NCBI GenBank assembly: GCA_033961575.1
Contig: CM066738.1
Coordinates: forward strand, 71,595,478 to 71,659,477
DNA length: 64,000 nt
Origin: Aselliscus stoliczkanus
Lineage: Eukaryota > Chordata > Mammalia > Chiroptera > Hipposideridae
Reading direction: 5' to 3'
Each line of letters begins with the position of its first letter. Positions within the stretch are counted from its first letter, which is position 1. Of this stretch, positions 48,090-60,142 are shown one piece after another. A program made the translations under genes and the position numbers. Under the pieces are notes generated by a model. The model saw only the letters and a list, made by a program, of their open reading frames with translations, had not been told where the DNA came from and made no database searches.

Positions 48090-48425
48090 GCTTTAGTCTG
48101 ACGTTGTAATGAAGAATCCTCAAGTCTCAGAGGCTTAACAAAATAAAGGTTCAGTTTTTGCTCATGTCACAGTCTATGTGCCCAGCAGTTGGCATTAGCT
48201 CCATGCAGTCATTCAGGGAACCAGGCTGCTTTTATCTGGAGGCTCAGCCATCCTACAAGACTTCAGAGTCCTTCTCCGGATCCCCTGCATCTGGTCAACA
48301 GACGAGGGAAGAGAGAGAGTAGAGATGACCCACATGCTCCCAACTACACAGGTCACTTTCATTGGCAAGAACTGGTTTATAGCCCCACCTACATGCAGGA
48401 GGCTGGGTAATGTAATCTATGGGAA
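48090..48425. repeat. Interspersed repeat, family not assigned
   Basis: 'cctcaagtctcagaggctta', 'ttttgctcatgtcacagtc', 'gtcattcagggaaccaggct' and 'gaggctgggtaatgtaatc' are phrases I recognise from a common ancient mammalian repeat, but I cannot name the family with confidence. Confidence 0.55.
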
Positions 48426-50421
48426 GTAGAGGAGATATAGATATTGGTGAGCACAAGTACTCCTGTTGTGTTGGTTGTACAGCCTGAACATCTCTCACTC
48501 CTAGTGTTAGGATAGTGCCCCTGTCTCTTGGGCACAGAGGGGGCCATCAGAACAAATACCCTGCGCTCACTCTTCTCCTACTATGATTTCCTGCCAGTGC
48601 CTCCTATTTGCCAAACCCAACAGGAAGCCAGAGGGCAAGAGACCCTTGCTGTACCTATGAAGTTAAGCTCTAGGGAAAAGGGCAGGGTGGAGAAAGGTGG
48701 AGAGTCGACCTGGAAGGGTGAATGGAAGATGTGCAGCATACATTATAGAGTCTGCCTTCTTATATGGATAATATCAGAGAGCTGGGAAAGGAAGGGAGAG
48801 AGAAAAGTAAGGTGAACTACAGTTTTTAGCATTTTCCAGAAAGGCCTGTTATCTTGGGTGTAGGTGGCTTGTCTTCTGCATTTCCTGCATCCTTGTACTC
48901 TTGGAGCTGCAGTGTGTGGGAACTACCCTGGATCCAAGGATGGGATATACAAGGGAGGGCTGGGCTTTCTGATAAACTTAGCCAGACTGCATTTCCATTC
49001 CTCCAGGTGTTTGGAAGCCTCACCACAAATATACCTCCCCACTTTTTAGTTTTTATTTTTACTTTAATTGTCTTTTGTGGGGGTTGCAGGATTTGTACTC
49101 ATATATATGTTTATTTCTTTTCACTTAAGTGAACGTAGTCTTCCCTATTAAGTAATTTCTAATGGAGCACACAACACATATAATCTTGAGCCCCCAAATC
49201 TAGGTTGCTTCTCTGAATGGAGGAACAGAATATCAGCTATCCTGTCACACATAACATGTGTCCTGTTGGGGTGACGGCTGATTGTGTCCTTCTCTCCCTT
49301 GCTGCCACTGCCCATAACAAATATGTAGAGAGAAACTTCTATGGTGATCAGCGTGGGAGCCTCTCAGTGTTAACATGTCACAAAAGCCCTCTATACTGAA
49401 TTTATCCAGATTAATGAGAGACGTTGTTAATGCCTTCAGACTAAGTTAGACATTGCCAGAAAGCTTAGACACTTTTAACAGTTTTTAAAGAGGGAATCAG
49501 AGCAGAACCCCAACATCGAGTGAATAGGGTGCTTTAAAATGACTAATCACAGCAACAATAACAAAAAGGTACAAAAACCCTCCTGTTCTTGTGATTTCAA
49601 AGACTTCTTCACCGACAGGTATTCTTCTCACCGGCAGCATGATCTCAGTGAGAAAGGTTATTCTCCAACCCCAAAATTACTCACCAAATGAATCCTGTGC
49701 ATCTCCCGCCAAGTCTGAGAAATAAGGGAGCTGGAAGACAGTGCCACCTGTTGTCACTAGTGGAGAGGTCTCCAACACACTAGAGATGTGCCTTGTCAAT
49801 AAGATGGCCCATAGTTGTGGCCTGGTTTAGGCGCTGATCCTCCGCCAGATCTGCAGCTCGCTCCATCTGGCCTTTGGAGCTTGTACCTCTGCCTTTGGCC
49901 TTATTAACCCTGAGCTAACAAGGCTTCAGCAACTGCCAGTTGCCCCTGCCAGACTCAGCACTGTATCTGATCCATCTTTGTAAATATTCTCTCCCTTCCC
50001 GGAGCCTGGACATAATAGGTGCAACATTTTTTATATAAAAAATTTATTTTTGGTAAACAAATATGTTCACTTTATGAAACCCAGGTTGACATTGAAAAAA
50101 TAAGCTAGAAAGCACTTAATCCCTGTCCAAAAGGCTATAGGGTATATGATTCTTTTCCAAGGCAATGTCCCTCCATGTATTTAAAGCATTTGATTTTTAA
50201 AAATGTTCAAATTCAGCATTATGGTATTAAATTCGATTGAGGAATACATTTATATTGTAAGACAAGTTACATCCAAGTGTGGCTTCCTTTGTGTTGAGGC
50301 CGGCTCAAGAGAACAGGGAGAAAGGGAAGCAGAGTCAATACAGAGGTGAGTTAAAGATTAGTAAAGGAAAGTTTATGTTGCCATTTGGTAAAACTGTCAT
50401 GTTCTGTTTTCTGTTGCATAG
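48426..50421. other. Intronic sequence, mostly unassigned
   Basis: No exon is seen between the flanking LAMA3 exons, whose frames join directly. The stretch 49560-50020 has a GC-rich half ending 'ttgtaaatattctctccc' that could be part of an old repeat or LTR. I cannot assign it. Confidence 0.45.
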
Positions 50422-50513
50422 TATTATTACAGCATAAAGGATATTAGCATTGGTGGGCAGTGTGTTTGCAACGGCCATGCTGAAGTATGCAATGCAAACA
50501 ATCCTGAAAAACT
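50422..50513 (+). CDS. LAMA3: LAMA3 internal exon (end of LN domain, start of LE1)
   Basis: This is a 92-nt exon with acceptor 'tctgttgcatag' and donor 'gtaagt'. It holds 30 codons plus two bases. It begins [14 protein letters not shown], the typical junction of the LN domain with the first laminin-type EGF-like module, then [17 protein letters not shown], which carries the first cysteines of LE1. The split Leu codon CT|G is completed by the next exon. The wording NGHAEVC with NNPEKL fits LAMA3 better than LAMA5, which in my memory reads HGHADAC here. Confidence 0.96.
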
Positions 50514-50739
50514 GTAAGTACATTGTTCAGGCTTTTTTAGCCTTGCTATGAATAAGCCTAATTGTTTCAGTGGATGTTTGCATCCAATTAAATGTCTATA
50601 ATTCCCTCTCCTCACCCAGACACTGCCCAAGGCATGCACGAATAATTGATTAGAGTTTCCAAGATAAATAAAACTTGTTTGTTATCCCTAGTCTAATGGG
50701 ATCAGGGGTATACATTTTTCAAATTCTTTTTCCCTATTT

Positions 50740-51195
50740 TTTTTTCAAATTTTGTTAAAATACCCATAATATAAAGTATACCACCTTAATCATTTTAAGT
50801 GTACAGTTCAGTTGAGTTAAGTACATTCACATTACTGTGCAGTCATTCTACAGAACTCTTCATCTTGAAAATTGAAACTCTATACTTGTTAAACAACACC
50901 TCCCCATCCTTCCTCCCTGCAGCCCCTGGCAACCACCATTCTACTTTCTGTCTCTATGAATTTGACTATTCTAGGTACCTCATATGAGTAGAATTACACA
51001 ATATTTGTCTTTTTGTGATCGGCTTATTTCACTTAGTATAATGTCCTCAAGGTCCATCCAGGTTGTAGCATGTGGAAGTATTTCCTTCTCTTTTGAGGCT
51101 GAATAATATTTCATTATTTTCAATTTGCTTATCCATTCATCCATCAGTGGACACTTAGGTTACTGCCACCTTTTGGCTATAAACATGTGTGTACT
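50740..51195 (-). mobile_element. Old L1M 3' region, antisense
   Basis: 'taatcattttaagtgtacag', 'acattactgtgcagtcattc', 'cctggcaaccaccattctac' and 'ggtccatccaggttgtagc' are in the order of the reversed 3' part of old L1M elements. Confidence 0.85.
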
Positions 51196-52186
51196 TTTTT
51201 GTTTTCAGTTGAGGTATATTTCACATGCAGTAAGATTCATGTATCTTAAATATTAAGTGTTTGGACTGTACACTTACGTTACCACTACAAGAGGAATACT
51301 TTAAAGGGCTGGAAATTACTGGATGCTAGATACAGTAATGATGTTTCTCTCAATGTTTGCTTTAAAGTCTATAATTCCCTGTGAGTAGAATTTACCAGAC
51401 ATATAATTTACTTTAGTCAGATTCTGGTTTGTACATTGTTGGGCCTAGCTTTATGTTCAGGCAGAGGTGCAAGCAACAGCTTACGTGATGTGTTTTGTGG
51501 AGACCTTCCACCTTATCTGCAGTAGTTCCTAATGTTGTCAGCCCTCCATCAGGGGTCAGGTGGTGTTATCAGAGATAGCAGTGTGAATCCATCAACTGAC
51601 TAGCCTTTAATCGGCAAGGACTTGTTTATTAATGATTAATCTATCGCCACTGTGTAGCCTCCTGGAGGGTAGGGCCTAAGACAGTAGAAATCAGGTCAGG
51701 GAAGCCCTATGTTAGAGAGAGAGAAGAGAAGAGGTTAGTGTATTATCCCTGACCTTGAGACAAAATGGCGCCATGTGGGAGAGGAGTTGAAGTCAACAGA
51801 GAAGATCTGAGTTTCCTTTTTGGAGGGGCTGCCAACCCCTGTTGACTCTGCTGACCTGGAGGGTGGTTGTGAGTAGAGAGGCCATCTCCCCATGACTGGT
51901 GAAAGTTCAGTGTGCCACTGGTATACACCAACACAACTGCCTTGCCTCCCCTGGCCTGCTAGTTTGCTTCAGCCCAACAGGCTGGCTTGCATACATGCTG
52001 ATGAAATCCACATCCAGGGATAGAAAATCATGAAGATTCTCTAGTCTATCGCATCTTCAATAACATCTTTACAGTAGATGCAAGGATGTTCTACATCAAC
52101 TATCAGCCTGGGCTGATGGAGTGTCAGAAAAAGCAGTTATTTGAGGGTACCAGTATGATTCAGACAAGTATCCAGCTTTTTATTTT
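51196..52186. other. Intronic sequence, nothing certain
   Basis: The part from 51700 to 51960 ('gacaaaatggcgccatgtgg') might belong to an old LTR or other repeat, which I could not confirm. Confidence 0.45.
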
Positions 52187-52202
52187 TACTATGCTTATTT
52201 TT

Positions 52203-52652
52203 TTTTCTTTTTTAAGATTTTATTGGGGAATCGGGGAAGGGGAACTGACAAGTTGCAGTCCTTTTTTGTTCTTCAGTCTAGTTGTGGAGGACATTGCTTC
52301 ATTAGCCCATGTTGGTATTATCATTGCGCTCTTCCCGGGTGAGGCAGATCGGTCGCCGGCCTCTGGACAGCCGCTCACAGTGGCTCTTGAAGGCTCATGC
52401 TGGCTGCCCGCTGCTCACTCTGGCTGCCAGCCACTCACAGTAGCCTATGGCAGCCCACTGTAGCAGAGGCTGCAGCCTACTCCATCGCTGGCCATCTTAG
52501 CTATAGAGACAACCAGATGGAGCTGTTGTTCACCACCTTAGCTGTAGAGGGCAGTGTCACTGGCCCTCATATGTGGGATCTGAACTGGGGCTGTGCTGCT
52601 TAGAGCTGGCGTCCCAAGCCAGCTCCTAACCAACGCGCCACTCAGTGGGCCC
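52203..52652 (-). mobile_element. Composite SINE (type B), antisense
   Basis: T-rich start, 'aagattttattggggaatcg', GC-rich middle and tRNA-like end 'aacgcgccactcagtgggcc'. The flank 'tactatgctt(a/g)ttttt' is at 52187-52202 and 52653-52668. Confidence 0.93.
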
Positions 52653-53344
52653 TACTATGCTTGTTTTTAATCTCTCTCTGAGAGCAGTTGAACTCTTTCC
52701 AGTGTAGCTTATGCAAATACGTCATTGGCAATGAACTGAAATAACCTCTCTGACAAAAGCCCATTTGGACTCCAGCTGTTCTGTGCTGCCTGTCCATTTG
52801 CTTTTAACAGGCAGGTGAGCTGGGAGAGGGATGACACGTATTAGGAGTGTAACTGAATATATGCCATCCTACCTCCCTTCAGAAGAAATGAAAGAATTCC
52901 TACAGGCACAGCCAAGAGCCTCTTTGGACAACTTGTGAATCCTCTTTCAAGTACAAATGAATGGGAGCTCAGAGCTTGGAGTTCTAACGCCATGGCTACA
53001 AAAATTTCATTTTAACTTGGAAAAGTTTTAAGGTGGATGTATAATCGTTTGAATGTAGATTTTTAAAAAGATGTTTATCCCTTTGCTTGCTGAGTAATCT
53101 CAGCTTTGGGCCCTGTGATGAAGTTGTTTGTTGGAGCTGGTTCAGTTCCTTGGGACAGGGTCCCCTGAGATCTTATTAGCAACTGTCTCTTGGATTTGGT
53201 GGATCTCTGTGCATAATCCCAGGTTGAGGGAAGAAACTTGAGCAGACCTTTCTCACAGGATGACTCCAGATCTTTGTGAAGATGTGATATTCAATATCTC
53301 AGTAAACTCAGCATTTCCTTGCTCATGTGTTGATTTGTTATAAT

Positions 53345-53560
53345 ATAATGTTATAGAGAAGAAAAAGCTGGGACTTTGAAGTCAGACAAACAGGTTTGAA
53401 ATCTGGCTATCATCACCATTTAACCTTTGGTAAGTGTTTTAATCTCTCTGAATCTTAGTGTCACCGACTGTAAAATAGCAGGATGGGGAAGACCTGAAAT
53501 AATATATGCAAAGTGCTTTGTTCTCATAATTACTCAATAAATGGTACCATGGGTGGCCAT
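53345..53560 (+). repeat. MIR remnant, sense
   Basis: 'tgggactttgaagtcagaca', 'ctctctgaatcttagtgtc' and 'attactcaataaatggtac' follow MIR order. It ends about 85 bp before a LAMA3 acceptor. Confidence 0.8.
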
Positions 53561-53644
53561 GGTGACTGTCAGTTTTTCACACAATAACAACTGATCTTAG
53601 CCAAAACTTTTCAATAACTGAGGTATGCTTCACCATATACCCAG

Positions 53645-53760
53645 GTTTCGATGTCAATGCCAACACCACACCTGTGGGGAGACGTGTGATCGCTGTTGTG
53701 CTGGGTACAATCAAAGACGCTGGCAGCCAGCCACCTGGGAGCAAGGCAATGAGTGTGAAG
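53645..53760 (+). CDS. LAMA3: LAMA3 internal exon (LE1 module)
   Basis: This is a 116-nt exon with acceptor 'catatacccag' and donor 'gtgagt'. One base completes Leu, 38 codons follow, and one base is left over. The peptide begins [20 protein letters not shown] and continues [18 protein letters not shown]. The spaced cysteines and the CxxCC element are those of a laminin-type EGF-like repeat. LE repeats form the rigid rod of the laminin short arm. The final G is completed by CA in the next exon, giving Ala. A MIR remnant lies about 100 bp upstream. Confidence 0.96.
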
Positions 53761-55430
53761 GTGAGTACTGGAGGAGGGGTGCTGGGAAATGAGGCCCCAC
53801 CTGCCATTTACCCCCATTTCTACCCAAGGACTGATGCTAGGTTATCCTCTACTCGTAAAGAAGGTGAGATCATTTCAATCTTGGGGACTCAGGTCTTTCT
53901 ATTGTAATGAATAACTCACAGACTGGAAGAGAAAGTGCCCCACTCTAAATTCAGATATAAATATGCAAAAAAAAAAAAAGCAACAATAATAATCTTTAAT
54001 ATGTATTAAGCTTTCACTATATGTAACAATTGGCCTCTCTTTTTAGCAATGTAAAATATGGTACAGCCACTATTAAATTTTAAAACCCTTATCATTTCTT
54101 AAGATGTGATACTGGATCAGAATCCTAATTATTTTGAGGACTGAGGTCTGGAGAAGGTGGTGAGATTGGTGTCTAAACACAACTTTGGAAGCATTGAGGA
54201 AGTGGGGGTGGGGTGGTAGGAGTACTGTGGTAGGATAGAGGCAGATGCAAATGGAAGGGACCAGAGAAGGAAGGAAAAAAGATGAAAGCCTGCTTTTAAT
54301 TATGAGTACAATATAAAATAAGAAAACTGTTTGTTTCTTAAAAACAAACAAACAAAGAAACAAACTCTACGACATCCACCTGAAAATTTTCTTTTAAACT
54401 GCTCTTTTTAGGAAGCCACATATTTATTCCAATTGCTTATGGCTTTTATTGGTTTTGGAGACTGTGTCCTGATTTTTCTGAATAGTCTTAGCGTATAGAT
54501 TGAAGATGGATTTGCTTTTTTAAAATGATAAAAGGTATTTGGAAGGTGGGTAAGAAAGAATCTGTACTTGATACTTTTTGGCCAAATATTTTTTGTAATT
54601 ATTAAGAAGTATGACTGATGATCTCTATGATCATCAAACTTACTCAAAAGGCACTTCCAGTGAAGAATTCTGAGAGTGCTTTGATAGATACTAACGCTAT
54701 TGGAAGGTACTGATGCTGCCTGAAGCAAACACTCAGGTGTATCACTGAGTCACTAGGTCACTAGGTCCAGGTCTGCTAGGTCGAGGAGTGTTACCTGGAA
54801 GGCCATTCTCACTTATGGTCAACAAACAGTAACTTTCTCATTTACTTCCCCATTTCTCAGCCTAGATAATGGGACTAGAAGGAAGAAAAATTAATAATCA
54901 GGGGTCAATTCTTCCAATGCTTTCAGGCACTGAATTAGGATACTTTGATTGCATAATGGTATCACATAAACTCCAACATTAACAATTTGGTTAGTTTTCC
55001 AGACTAACAGAAGTTTTCAGAGAATAACATGCTTTATCCCAACACATATGCAAAAAATTTACTAATTTCCTTTCATTAGTTTTAATCTTTTTACAGTTGT
55101 CTTAATGGTTAAAACTACAAAAACAGCACATGGAAATCAGACTTATTAAGATCTATTTGTGAAGTGCTTTCTAGATTCCATTTGAATGACTACAATTCAA
55201 AGTAAATAGGCTTCTTAAGAAATAACTGATACAGTAAATATAAATGGCTTGAATTTTTTTAATCATGGCACTAACTGAGGAAATGAAAATAAGAAAGTGC
55301 TCAGGCTTTTAAAAACAGGGTACTTTGAAATTCTAACTCAATCTTTTTTCCTAATAGATTTATCTGGGAACTTGATTAAAACATACAAATTATTAGAAAG
55401 ACTTGGAAAATTTGATCTAGCTGGAATATA
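53761..55430. other. Intronic sequence, nothing recognised
   Basis: AT-rich intron after the LE1 exon, with an A-run at about 53968-53980. No additional exon is seen. Confidence 0.5.
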
Positions 55431-55445
55431 ATGAATTGATTTTCT

Positions 55446-55580
55446 TTCTTTTTTAAAATTAAATTTATTTGGGTCACAATGGTTAGTAAAATTACATAGG
55501 TTTCAAGTGTGCAGTTCTATAATACACCATCTATGTATCATATTGTGTGCTCAGTACCCAGAAGGAAAACTGACTCGGTG
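55446..55580 (-). mobile_element. Very short L1 3' end, antisense
   Basis: About 135 bp of reversed L1 3' end ('acataggtttcaagtgtgc', 'accatctatgtatcatattg'), similar to the start of the window. The flank 'atgaattgattttct' is perfectly duplicated at 55431-55445 and 55581-55595. Confidence 0.9.
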
Positions 55581-55928
55581 ATGAATTGATTTTCTGCATA
55601 AGAGAGAATTAAAATTGTACTCATGTTAGATTTTTTTCATCTTGGCAATGATGAAAATCCTAAGTGCGTTTTAAATTATATTTTCTAATTTTAAAAGTAC
55701 TATACATTACTTGTATAAAGAAAACACAGAAATTATTTTTAAAAAGGAAAATCTCCAATAATTTTATTACCCAAAGTATTAACCACTATTAATATCTAGT
55801 TAAGTATTTTATTTATGCATAGCTTACATATTCAAGAGTATATTATTTATATAATTTTATATCCTGATATTCATTTGATATTTTTAGATATTTTCCTATA
55901 TTATTAAAAACCCTTTGACCTTCTTTTT

Positions 55929-56384
55929 TTTTTTTTTTAAGATTTTATTGGGGAATTGGGGGAGGGGAAGAGCATTGGGGAATTGGGGAAGGGGAACAGA
56001 CAAGTTGCTGTCCTTTTGTTTTTCAGTCTAGTTGTGGAGGACATTGCTTCACTGGCCCATGTTGGTATCAGCATGGTGCTCTTCCTGGGTAAGGCAGATC
56101 GATTGCTGACCTCTGGACGGCCGCTCACAGCAGCTATTGGCAGCTCACTTCGGCTGCTGGCTGCTCACACTGGCTGCTGTCCACTCACTGTAGCCTATGG
56201 TAGCCCACTGCAGCAGCGGCTGCAGCTATGCCATGCCGGGGATTCATAGCAGCCCAGCTCCAAGTGGAGCTGTTGTTCACCATCTTAGCTGTAGAGAGCA
56301 GTGTCACTGGCCCTCATATGTGGGATCCGAATGGGGGCTGCTGGAGTCCCAAGCCAGCTCTTAACCAACACACCACTCGGCCGG
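55929..56384 (-). mobile_element. Composite SINE (type B), antisense
   Basis: Poly-T, 'aagattttattggggaattg', GC-rich middle and 'ccaacacaccactcggccgg'. The flank 'ccctttgacct(t/c)cttttt' is at 55911-55928 and 56385-56402. Confidence 0.94.
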
Positions 56385-56644
56385 CCCTTTGACCTCCTTT
56401 TTGATGGTACATAGTATTGTCATTGTATGGATTTATGTGTATCCAAAAAGTGTTTGTTGAAGTCCCACTATGTGCCAGAGAATGTGCTCTATTGTAAACA
56501 AAACAGAAGTAGTTCTTGACCTCATGGAACAGTCAGGCAAATATATTGTTGTTTGCTTAGCCTTTTCCATGTAATTAGACATTAAGATTATTTCCAATTT
56601 ATTGCTATTATAATTAGTGATGAAATGAATGGCTTAAAGTATGG

Positions 56645-56824
56645 GGTGAGAGAATAGCCTTTGGAGTCAAAGATAGATGAGTCAGGACTCTGCCTCTTTT
56701 ACATATGAGCTCTGTAAATATGGGCAAATCCCTTAATCTCTCTAAGCCTCAGCATCCCCATCTGGGTGAAGGGGATGATAGCACCCATCTTAGAAAGTTA
56801 TTGTTTAGATTAAATGAGATATTG
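56645..56824 (+). repeat. MIR remnant, sense
   Basis: 'gcctttggagtcaaagatag', 'aatcccttaatctctctaag' and 'cctcagcatccccatctggg' are clear MIR phrases. Confidence 0.85.
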
Positions 56825-57975
56825 CAATAAAACCCACAATGAGATATAATCTCACACCTGTCAGAATGGCTATCATCAATAAATCAACGAACAGCAAGTG
56901 TTGTTGAAGATGTGGAGAAAAGGGAACCCTTGTGCACTGTAGGTGGCGTTGCAAATTGGTATAGCCACTACGGAGGTTCCTCAAAAAATTAAAAATAGAA
57001 CTACCTTATGACCCAGCAATTCCACTCTGTATATTTATCCAAAGAAATCCAAAACACTAATTTGAAAAAAATATATGCACCTCTATGTTTACTGCAGTGC
57101 TTTTCACAGTAGCCAAGATATGGAAACAACTGAAATGCCTATCAATAGACGACTGGATAAATAAATTGTGGTATAGTTATACAGTGGAGTATTACTCTGC
57201 CATAAAAAAGAATGAAATCTTACCATTTGCAACAACATGAATGGACTTAGAGGATATTACACTAAATGAATTAAGTTAGACTCAGAGACAAATACCATAT
57301 GATCTCACTTATATGTGGAATCTAAAGAACAGGATAAATGAGCAAACAAAACAGAAATAGAGCCATATTAATAGATACAGAGAAAAAACTGATGGTTGTT
57401 AGAAGGACGGTGGTTTGGGGAGATGGGTGAGAAAGGTGTAGGGGTTAGGAAGTACAAATTGGCAGCCACGGGACAGCCGAGTGGCGCATTGGTTAAGAGC
57501 TGGCTTGGGAGGCTGGGGACGCCAACGGCCCCGGTTCGGATCCCACATATGAGGGTCAGTGACACTACCCTCTAAAAAAAACAACCAAAACAAATTGGCA
57601 GCCACAAAATAGTCATGGGGATGCGAAATACAGTATGGGAAATATAGTCAATAATACTGTAAAAACTATGCATAATGTCAGATGGGTCCTAGAGTTATTG
57701 TGGGGATCACTTCATAAATTATATAAAGGCCTAACCACTGTGCTGTACACCTGAAACTAATATAAAATAATATTGAATGTCAACTATAATTAAAAATATA
57801 TAATTACAGAATGTAAAGTACAGCATATAATCAATGGTATTGTAATAGCTGTGTGCAGTGTCAGATGGGTAGTAGACTTTTGGGGGTTATCACTTTGTGA
57901 GGTGGGTAAATGTCTAATCACTATGTTGTTTTGTACACCTGAAATTAATAATAAAAAATAATAATGATAAATAAA
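56825..57975 (+). mobile_element. L1 3' end, sense, with repeated terminal module
   Basis: It holds the ORF2 C-terminal region ('aactaccttatgacccagca', 'aaatgcctatcaatagacga'), then the 3' UTR ending 'gtacacctgaaactaatata' near 57765. A second 3' terminus follows, ending 'gtacacctgaaattaataat' near 57950. It is 5'-truncated; a SINE sits at 57470-57589. Confidence 0.85.
57470..57589 (+). mobile_element. Short tRNA-derived SINE (type A), sense, inside L1
   Basis: It reads 'gggacagccgagtggcgcat', 'cccggttcggatcccacat' (B-box region) and 'cagtgacactaccctctaaa'. The target 'acaaattggcagccac' is perfectly duplicated at 57454-57469 and 57590-57605. Confidence 0.95.
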
Positions 57976-58373
57976 ATTTAAAAAATTGTAAATCAGCATG
58001 TAAATCACTTTTCATAGTGTACCAAGATCTCAATTATTCTTGTTAGTGGTAGTAATAGTAATAATAGTGATATTCTCTTTGTGCATGAAGCTTAATTGGC
58101 ATTTTGGTTTATCTTAAATTGTTGTAATTATATATATTATTTTTTTTAAAAAGATAACCCTCTCCCACATAATATCAAATGAAAGATGCCTAAATTGCAT
58201 GTTTTTATAGGCTGGTCTTTGTATAAAAGCACCTAAAATTTTCCACTGAGAGTGTCCCTGGTTTCTAGAGCATACTTTATTGTAGCTCAATGAGCAGTAA
58301 TGCTGTTTGGGAGAATTTACTACTAAGTGTCTCATAGTCATGATGGAATATTAACTTTGAATGCCTTTTTCAG

Positions 58374-58492
58374 CATGCAACTGCCATGGTCACGCCATCG
58401 ACTGTTTCTATGATCCAGATGTTGAGAAGCAGCAGGCAAGCTTGAATATCCAAGGCATCTATGCAGGTGGAGGAGTCTGTATTAATTGTCAG
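58374..58492 (+). CDS. LAMA3: LAMA3 internal exon (LE2 module, first part)
   Basis: This is a 119-nt exon with acceptor 'atgcctttttcag' and donor 'gtaagg'. Two bases complete the split Ala codon and 39 codons follow, ending in phase 0 with GGGVCINCQ. It encodes [18 protein letters not shown], then [20 protein letters not shown], the first part of the second laminin EGF-like module. The motif CNCHGHA..C is characteristic of laminin short arms. This is the last exon visible; the following exon (expected to start near HNTAGVNC) was not found in the remaining 5.5 kb. Confidence 0.96.
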
Positions 58493-59637
58493 GTAAGGTA
58501 TTATTTAAGTCATAGTGGATGTGTCACTGTAGGAAATGAGCATGAATTAAACCCTGCTCCCCAAAATATGTCAAGTAAGTGATATGCAGTTGAAAGTAAT
58601 TCCTGAAACCATTTTTCCACTTCGGTACATAACAGTTCTTGTTAGCTAGATGTAATTTAAGAATTGTAGGGAAAATGGACTGAGGCATGTTTGCCGAGAC
58701 TTCATTGATTATGTTCTCATTTAGGTCTTTGCCTAAATGGAGAGGTGAATTTCTGGTTGTCATCCTGACTGCTACCCATTTGTGGTAGAAAATCTCTAAG
58801 ATAGAAAGGCAAATAGGGGTTAATTTTAGTGCTTATCCTAAATCATGTTTTCAGGTCAATTCTGTATCTCAGTGAGGAAACGTATCATGGTCAATTAACA
58901 ATGTCATAGATACCAAATAAGAAACAATGATTTTTCATCCCGTCAATAGGACAATTGGGTTCACTGAAAATTAGTCAAGAGGAGTACATGGCTAAAGGAG
59001 GGCATAATGTTCATAAATTTGGCCTATGTGTCATTTAGTGTTGTGTGCTTTTATTGTGTGTTTTGTTGATGTTACCATTAAAGAGGTATTCTTTTCATGA
59101 GATGCCCATTTATGTGGAACCAGGGCCATACACCCTTAGAGAGACCCACAATTCTCCACCTGTCTCCCACTCCACACATATGATATTATCTGTCATTGCA
59201 GATAATTAAATACAAGTAAAATATAATTCATACACTTGTTACAAATCACAGTGCTTTATGTATAAGTGAAAGATCCCAGGATCTTCTTAAGGCTTTGTAC
59301 TACAAGACCCTCAGGTGATTTGTATGCACATTAAAGTTGCAGAAGTACTGGATTAGGATGTCTAGGTGGATTCCTTTCTCCAGATGAAAGATCAAGCCCT
59401 TTAATGTGTTTTTAAAAAACCTTGTTCCTCCTCTTAGTGATATTACTTTTATACTTTGCTATTCCAGAAACCATCAAGATAGTCCTTTTTTTTCAAAGTG
59501 GCTCTGCAAAAGCATTTCTATTTTGTATATGAAATTATTAAAATCTTGATTATTTCATTGCATTTTCTTCCAATTTAAACATAAAGTGTCTTTGCTTAAG
59601 TTCGGTATTTAGTTAGCATAATTAACTTAAAGGTTTT
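58493..59637. other. Intronic sequence, with a MER5-like scrap
   Basis: Mostly unassigned. A short MER5-like piece is at about 59296-59360 ('ctcaggtgatttgtatgc', 'acattaaagttgcagaagt'). Confidence 0.5.
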
Positions 59638-59706
59638 TTTTGTTGTAATGAACTATACATAACATAAAATCAACCATTTTAACCATTGTAAGTGTATATT
59701 TCAGCA
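59638..59706 (-). repeat. Old L1M 3' scrap, antisense
   Basis: 'aacataaaatcaaccatttt' 'aaccattgtaagtgtatatt' is reversed L1M 3' UTR, as at 50740. Confidence 0.65.
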
Positions 59707-59718
59707 TAATTAACTTTT

Positions 59719-60130
59719 TTTTTTTTTAAAGATTTTATTAGGGAATTTGGGGAGGGGAACAGACAAGTTGCTGTCCTTTTGTTCTTCAGTCTAGTTGTGG
59801 AGGACGTTGCTTCACTGGCCCATGTTGGTATTATCATGTGCTCTTCCAGGTGAGGCAGATCAGTCGCCAGCCTCTGGGCAGCTGCTCATGGCGGCTCTTG
59901 GCGCTCACACCGGCTGCCGGCCACTCACTGTAGCTTATGGCAGCAGGCGCTGCAGCCTACACCGTCGCCAGCGACTTACAGCAGCCCAGCTCCAGGTGGA
60001 GCTGTTGTTCACCATCTTAGCTGTAGAGGGCAGTGTCACTGGCCCTATATGTGGGATCTGAACCAGGGCCCTGCTGCTCAGAGCTGGCGTCTCAAGCCAG
60101 ATCCTAACCTATGTGCCACTCAACTGACCC
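59719..60130 (-). mobile_element. Composite SINE (type B), antisense
   Basis: Poly-T, 'aaagattttattagggaatt' and end 'atgtgccactcaactgaccc'. The flank 'taattaactttt' is duplicated at 59707-59718 and 60131-60142. Confidence 0.93.
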
Positions 60131-60142
60131 TAATTAACTTTT

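Noticed and set aside
52086..52463. A recurring 60-125 aa open frame containing LFFSLVVEDIASLAHVG seen at about ten places in both orientations
   Set aside because: Every instance lies inside the antisense of the type B SINE; it is a translation artefact of a repeat, not a gene family.
57480..57560. tRNA gene candidates with A and B boxes
   Set aside because: The B boxes (GGTTCGGATCCC-like) belong to SINE heads followed by A-rich tails and target-site duplications; cloverleaf stems are not maintained.
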